A stretch of 64,000 bases of DNA from Symmachiella dynata (lineage in GTDB: Bacteria; Planctomycetota; Planctomycetia; Planctomycetales; Planctomycetaceae). The stretch covers positions 7,244,001 to 7,308,000 of the forward strand of contig NZ_CP036276.1 of NCBI RefSeq assembly GCF_007747995.1, read 5' to 3'. Both the position numbers and the translations under genes were made by a program. Within the stretch, counting starts at the first letter, position 1. Each line of letters starts with the position of its first letter. Shown here piece by piece: positions 59,606 through 64,000 of this stretch. The notes under the pieces were generated by a model. That model was not told the DNA's origin and ran no database searches. It was given only the letters and a program-made list of their open reading frames with translations.

Positions 59606-61156
59606 ATGGCAATCACTGATCGAATCCGCTTTCGCTGGCTGGTCTTACTCACACTGTTGGTAGCCGTCACTTCCTTTGGTGTCGTGGCACTGCTGGTCAG
59701 CATCATCGAACGCAAGCAAGAAGCCCGCACGCCGACGGTAAAAATCGTTGACGTCACAGAGATCAGTACCGATCCCGAACCGTGGGGCTTGAATCACCCA
59801 CTGCAATACGAAACGTATTTGCGGACGGCCGATTCGGAGCGAACAGATTACGGCGGCAGCAATGCGTTGCCGCCCAGCAAATTAGATAAATATCCGTGGC
59901 TGAAGCGGTTGTTTGCGGGGTATGCCTTCAGTGTCGATTACCGTGAAGCGCGCGGCCACGCGTTCATGCTGCATGATCAAGAAGTCACAAAGCGTGTCAC
60001 CGACTTTCAACAAGCCGGCGCTTGTTTGCATTGCCATGCCTCAATCATTCCGACCTATCGCCGCATCGGGCTAGAAGAACAAGGGGTCGAAGCCTCCCCG
60101 GAGCGTCTGGCCGAGTCGTTCGATCAAGAGGCGGTCATGGCCGGATTCAAAGCTGTGAGCCAGATGAATTACGAGGATGTCTATGCCGAACTGCTCAAAA
60201 CGCCCGATGGTAGCACCTCAGCCGACGACAAGGGCGATCCCCACATGGGGGATGCCCATCCGGTCTCCTGCGTGGATTGCCACGATCCCGATACCATGCA
60301 GATTCGCGTCACCCGGCCCGGATTCCTCGAAGGCATCGCCAAACTTGCCGAGAGCGACGACCCGGTGCCGCATCTCCCGAGTATCGCCCAATGGCGAAAG
60401 TCAAATTCCAAAACGCCCTACAATCCTAACGTCGATGCTTCACGGCAAGAAATGCGATCCTTTGTCTGCGGCCAATGCCACGTGGAGTATTACTGCGCGA
60501 ACAAGATGACGTTGACGTTTCCCTGGGGCAACGGCCTAAAAATGGAAGACCTCGAACAAGAGTGGGATGAGACCGAATTCCCCGAGGGGGGTAAGTTTTA
60601 TGACTACGTGCACAAGGAAACCGGCACCAAAGTCTACAAAGCCCAGCACCCGGAATTTGAATTGTGGAGTCAAGGCATCCACGCACGGGCCGGGGTCAGT
60701 TGCAGCGACTGTCACATGCCGTTCGAGAAACAGGGAGCGACCAAATTCAGCAGTCACTGGGTCCGCAGCCCCATGCTCAACATCAACCGCGCCTGCCAGA
60801 CGTGCCACAACGTTCCGGAAAAGGAATTACTGGCACGCGTCGATGGAATTCAAGCACGCACGATGTCACAAGTCGACCGTGCAGCCACAGCCATGACCGA
60901 CATGCTCGATGCCATCATCGCCGCGCAAAAAGCGGGTGCCACCGAGGAGCAACTCAAACCAATCCGCGACCTGCAGCGCAAGGCAATGTGGCGGCTGGAT
61001 TTTGTTGCCAGCGAAAACTCAAAAGGTTTCCATGCGGATCAAGAGGCGATGCGCATCCTCGGCGAATCGATTGATTACAGCCGCCAGGCACAGGGCTTGG
61101 CATTCAAACTGGGAACCGCCGCGAAAACGTCATCGCCCCCGGAAGAGTCGAACTAA
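59606..61156 (+). CDS. nrfA: Ammonia-forming cytochrome c nitrite reductase
   Basis: A 516-residue pentaheme protein with an N-terminal signal/anchor ([20 protein letters not shown]). The heme motifs are CLHCH (about residue 139), CVDCH (222), CGQCH (288), CSDCH (366) and CQTCH (397). The catalytic Arg ([11 protein letters not shown]), Tyr (GQCHVEYYC) and His (GIHARAG) are present. In most NrfA proteins the first, catalytic heme is CxxCK. Here the matching position is CLHCH, the CxxCH variant. It reduces nitrite to ammonium with six electrons in the periplasm, using NrfH as the quinol oxidase. Confidence 0.93.
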   Translation: MAITDRIRFRWLVLLTLLVAVTSFGVVALLVSIIERKQEARTPTVKIVDVTEISTDPEPWGLNHPLQYETYLRTADSERTDYGGSNALPPSKLDKYPWLKRLFAGYAFSVDYREARGHAFMLHDQEVTKRVTDFQQAGACLHCHASIIPTYRRIGLEEQGVEASPERLAESFDQEAVMAGFKAVSQMNYEDVYAELLKTPDGSTSADDKGDPHMGDAHPVSCVDCHDPDTMQIRVTRPGFLEGIAKLAESDDPVPHLPSIAQWRKSNSKTPYNPNVDASRQEMRSFVCGQCHVEYYCANKMTLTFPWGNGLKMEDLEQEWDETEFPEGGKFYDYVHKETGTKVYKAQHPEFELWSQGIHARAGVSCSDCHMPFEKQGATKFSSHWVRSPMLNINRACQTCHNVPEKELLARVDGIQARTMSQVDRAATAMTDMLDAIIAAQKAGATEEQLKPIRDLQRKAMWRLDFVASENSKGFHADQEAMRILGESIDYSRQAQGLAFKLGTAAKTSSPPEESN

Positions 61157-61477
61157 TCCACAGACGACTCTCCCCAAGCGACTAGATGGGTGGGTGGGCT
61201 CAATACCAGCAACGGGCTGCGTCCTATCGCCAGCGTCCCACCCTCAAGTCCAACGATATCCGTGCGCGCCTTGACCGCCCCCCCTGGGAATCTCGACAAT
61301 GCCATTGCACCAGAGATTCACCAGCTTCGGAATAGGATTCGCACACAGAAGCTTCCAGCCCTCTTGAGCAACATGCAGTCCAATCCTCAGCGACGCTGCT
61401 AGATTTTCTGGCAAACAGGGCTGTTTTCATGGGCACTCTGTCACAGTACATTCAACCGCTATCTGGATACAAAAACA
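61157..61477. other. Intergenic region after nrfA
   Basis: 321 bp with no credible gene. The frame used by the large downstream protein is closed by a TAG at 61400-61402, so that protein must begin after it. Confidence 0.5.
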
Positions 61478-64000
61478 TTGCATCGATCTTCATTTCTCCA
61501 CGATTCTCTGGGAGTCAACGAGGGGTTTGACGAGAACGTCAAGAACTCACGTCAGGACCGTTTACTCGACTATATCAACTTGCAACTGATCGCGCATGGA
61601 CTGCCACCCGCCGCAGCATATCGTGACGACAGTTTTATCCAATTGACGCACGGCCTGTTGGACAAACTCCAATCCCAATCGCAGTTGCTATCGGATTATC
61701 GTTGTCCCGCCGATACTCGAATCGAATCGTTTCTCGCTCAATATTTTGACGATCTGAATCTGGAGCAACCACTTCAACTGCCGGCCAATACTTTCGTCAT
61801 CGACCGCCACGGCATGGCCCGCGAGTTGTCCCTTCCGGCTGGGGGCGACGAATTCCAAACCGAAATCGTGCAATCGTATCGTGTGCGAAACGGTGTGCTC
61901 CACAATCCGCGACACGATCGACGTACGACCAAAGGGACGTTTCACGTCGCTGAGGGCGGACTTCCGATTCCTTTGGAAAAACGAGCCGTCCCCAAACATG
62001 TGGCTGCCGAATTATTCAGACGCGCGCTTTTGCCTCCGCAAGACCTAACGCGACTTCCCTACACGTCCAACCAGGAGGAGCAAGCACACTGCTTTGTCTC
62101 ATTGATGTTGCGTCCCATCGTCTGCCCGGAAGTGCTCTCGGTCACTCCCGTGAAATCGATGGAAGTTCGTTTTTTTGTACCAGGGACACTTGTCAGCAAC
62201 CTGGACTTTGTGGAATCGATTTTCGGAAACGCCGGTGATCCCCAGGTCCCGCAAAACGATGCCGGTCTCGACGTCGAACATTGGACCGGCCATACGGGAG
62301 CCGTCATCCTCGCGCCGCACTTGGAGCAATTGACCAAAAAAGAACTTGGCCTGCCCCCCTACAGTGAAGCTACGGAGCGGCAGCGACGGGACGAGATGTG
62401 TTGGAAGGATGAGCAAGAACTTTATAACGGAGGACAACCCTTCAAGCTGACTTGCCGTGATGCATCCGGGGTGATCGTAACCGTCATCTCCGATAATTAT
62501 TTTGGATACTGCAAGAAAGAAGTCAAAACACAGATCAGTTACGCGGCCAATCTGTCTGGAAATTACGAGGAAGAGCACGCGGGAGGCGCAATCGCGTTTG
62601 CCAGCTACAACCTTGGCGACGAATTCCAGTTCAACAGCGTCCGCTATAACGGCAGGACCTTTGCCGACGTTGTCGCCGATTACGGCACCTGCATCAACGT
62701 CTTCCCCGAAGGCTACGGACAAGACCGCGAATACCCGGACCTGATCTATGTGCGCGAAGACGCCCGTGCAGACATCAATAGCCAAAAGATTGTCTGGACT
62801 CACGAAGGGGTTGAACAGGCGATTCCCCTGTTGCCGGGAAAAGTCTATATGGGTCCATCCGGCTATCAGTTGCGAATGGAAAAACACCCGATGGCCCCCA
62901 CCTGGCGACTGGTTGGTACCGTCGGCGAAGGGGTCTTGTGCCACAAACCATGCACCGTCAGCGGTGGCGGCAAGAGTGAAATCAGCAAGTCGATTCGGGA
63001 CTACATGCATTTTGGTCCCTTGTTTGTGGTCGACTATGAGCACGACATGCAGCTCGTCAATGACATTTTTGACCGCGACTACCAAGATCGATGGAAAGTT
63101 GCTTCGGATCATACTCAACAACCGTCGCGACGCGTTCTCAGCCCGCTGAGGTCGTTGGGCAGTGTCATCAAACTGTTCACGCCGTCTCCCGAATATAGCG
63201 ATGAATACAATGCTTGGTTGAATACCATTCCCAGTCATGTATTTGCGATTGTATTCATGATCAAGCGATTTTATCGTCAAGAGTGGGGCAGCAATTGGAT
63301 TGATCATTTCAACGTCGATGTGATTAACGGCGAACCTGGCCACGAACTCAAATACCGGGATCGACCGCTTGTGGGAACTTACCTCAAAGTGGGCTTCGCT
63401 AATGATCACACGTGGAGGACGTTCAAAGTCCGCCAAGATTTCATTGCCTCCGAAAAAATCCAGGTTGAAGATGACATCACCGCTTCCATTGTGGTGCCAG
63501 CCGATCAGCTGAGTAATCCGCCTCGAGGTGTTCCCAAGTCCAGCTACAAATTTGTGCAGAACTGCGAATATCGTTTCTTCCAACGACCTGATGATGCCAT
63601 TCATCGAGGGCTGGATAAGCAAGCTGAGTACGACTTGTCTCAAAGCGACAATTTCATTTCGAACTTTGAGCCGCTCAGCCATCAACAGGTTGCTGAAATG
63701 GCAAAGTATGTCGTTGATTTCGATGCATTCAGCGCGCCGATGCAGAAAATCTTAAACGATGTGCTGGAGCACCAAGCAGGCTACGTCGTCTGTTCGGCCA
63801 ACCCACGGCAGGTCGACGGGAGACCAACGAAGAACCCACGGTATCTTCAAGTCAGACCTGATTTGGTCCAACCGATGACGCGTTATGTCTCCGAAATGGG
63901 AACGCGTCTGGCCCGCGCCTTGCCAATTGAGGCCCCGGTTCAGTTGCCGGTCGGTGCGGTCTTAATCGGAAGACGCAACAATCCCCCCGATCCCAGCAAT
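61478..64000 (+). CDS. Large protein of unknown function (3' partial)
   Basis: One plus-strand frame stays open from 61403 to the window end with no stop, giving at least 840 codons. The start is uncertain: TTG at 61478 (or CTG at 61463) fits the first protein-like residues ([20 protein letters not shown]). No ATG lies early in the frame, and no good ribosome-binding site is visible. The protein is soluble and has several cysteines and a glycine-rich [17 protein letters not shown] segment preceded by LCHKPC, which could be a phosphate-binding loop. I do not recognise a family with confidence. A PPi-type PEP carboxykinase (about 1,100 residues) is a weak possibility from length and that loop. 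A long antisense frame at 62099-63685 is a shadow. Confidence 0.7.
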   Translation, partial: MHRSSFLHDSLGVNEGFDENVKNSRQDRLLDYINLQLIAHGLPPAAAYRDDSFIQLTHGLLDKLQSQSQLLSDYRCPADTRIESFLAQYFDDLNLEQPLQLPANTFVIDRHGMARELSLPAGGDEFQTEIVQSYRVRNGVLHNPRHDRRTTKGTFHVAEGGLPIPLEKRAVPKHVAAELFRRALLPPQDLTRLPYTSNQEEQAHCFVSLMLRPIVCPEVLSVTPVKSMEVRFFVPGTLVSNLDFVESIFGNAGDPQVPQNDAGLDVEHWTGHTGAVILAPHLEQLTKKELGLPPYSEATERQRRDEMCWKDEQELYNGGQPFKLTCRDASGVIVTVISDNYFGYCKKEVKTQISYAANLSGNYEEEHAGGAIAFASYNLGDEFQFNSVRYNGRTFADVVADYGTCINVFPEGYGQDREYPDLIYVREDARADINSQKIVWTHEGVEQAIPLLPGKVYMGPSGYQLRMEKHPMAPTWRLVGTVGEGVLCHKPCTVSGGGKSEISKSIRDYMHFGPLFVVDYEHDMQLVNDIFDRDYQDRWKVASDHTQQPSRRVLSPLRSLGSVIKLFTPSPEYSDEYNAWLNTIPSHVFAIVFMIKRFYRQEWGSNWIDHFNVDVINGEPGHELKYRDRPLVGTYLKVGFANDHTWRTFKVRQDFIASEKIQVEDDITASIVVPADQLSNPPRGVPKSSYKFVQNCEYRFFQRPDDAIHRGLDKQAEYDLSQSDNFISNFEPLSHQQVAEMAKYVVDFDAFSAPMQKILNDVLEHQAGYVVCSANPRQVDGRPTKNPRYLQVRPDLVQPMTRYVSEMGTRLARALPIEAPVQLPVGAVLIGRRNNPPDPSN

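Noticed and set aside
62099-63685. A 528-codon minus-strand open frame
   Set aside because: It overlaps the long plus-strand frame that stays open to the window end. The minus-strand translation lacks protein-like patterning, so it is treated as a shadow.

Overview
The window reads as a chromosomal segment of a planctomycete. The markers are a paired DUF1549/DUF1553 protein and DUF1501 protein, a DUF1559 pilin-like protein, a PEP-CTERM protein, and a 6,482-residue secreted protein with a variant LEPR-XLL-type N-terminus and a C-terminal dockerin. No tRNA, rRNA, IS element or CRISPR array was recognised. Genus is not assigned.

Left part (1-20336). Positions 1-2751 carry a rhodanese/DUF2892 protein (cut by the window edge), an MBL-fold/double-rhodanese protein and a TauE/SafE permease, which together look like a persulfide/thiosulfate-handling operon. 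A small Tat-type protein, an OprB-like porin, an HTTM-domain membrane protein, a DUF2339-DUF3999 fusion of 1,277 residues and an SGNH hydrolase follow. Positions 12042-14406 hold three little-known minus-strand genes, one with ankyrin repeats and a DUF6891-like C-terminus. Then come the DUF1549/DUF1553 and DUF1501 pair, a dienelactone-hydrolase-like protein and a PEP-CTERM protein with a cohesin-like ectodomain.

Middle (20439-41289). One minus-strand gene of 19.4 kb encodes Calx-beta domains with VCBS/FG-GAP and NHL-type propellers apparently inserted inside them, CARDB-like domains, an SdrD-B-like domain that appears to enclose a zinc metalloprotease module (HEIGHALGLG), more than 30 cadherin-like repeats of about 100 residues, and a C-terminal dockerin. 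A 1.4-kb gene-free stretch lies upstream of it.

Right part (41290-64000). An arsenic operon (arsR, ACR3 permease, arsC, arsI) has a palindromic candidate operator before arsR. It converges, across a strong hairpin, on a DUF1559/lipoprotein/His-rich-lipoprotein operon whose last gene is split by an in-frame TAA and whose upstream region carries a 10-5-10 palindrome typical of a metalloregulator site. Two HesB/IscA-like small proteins, FloA and a GreA/B C-terminal-like protein follow. A divergent MarR (EctR-like) regulator precedes ectA-ectB-ectC-ectD, a 99-residue unknown protein, an ectoine-hydrolase-like M24 protein and a complete TRAP transporter, so synthesis, hydroxylation, uptake and ring opening of ectoines are encoded side by side. 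nrfH-nrfA (ammonia-forming nitrite reductase, with CxxCH in place of CxxCK) come next. The window ends in a long plus-strand reading frame with no stop before the edge. It encodes a large protein of unknown function, possibly a PPi-type PEP carboxykinase relative.
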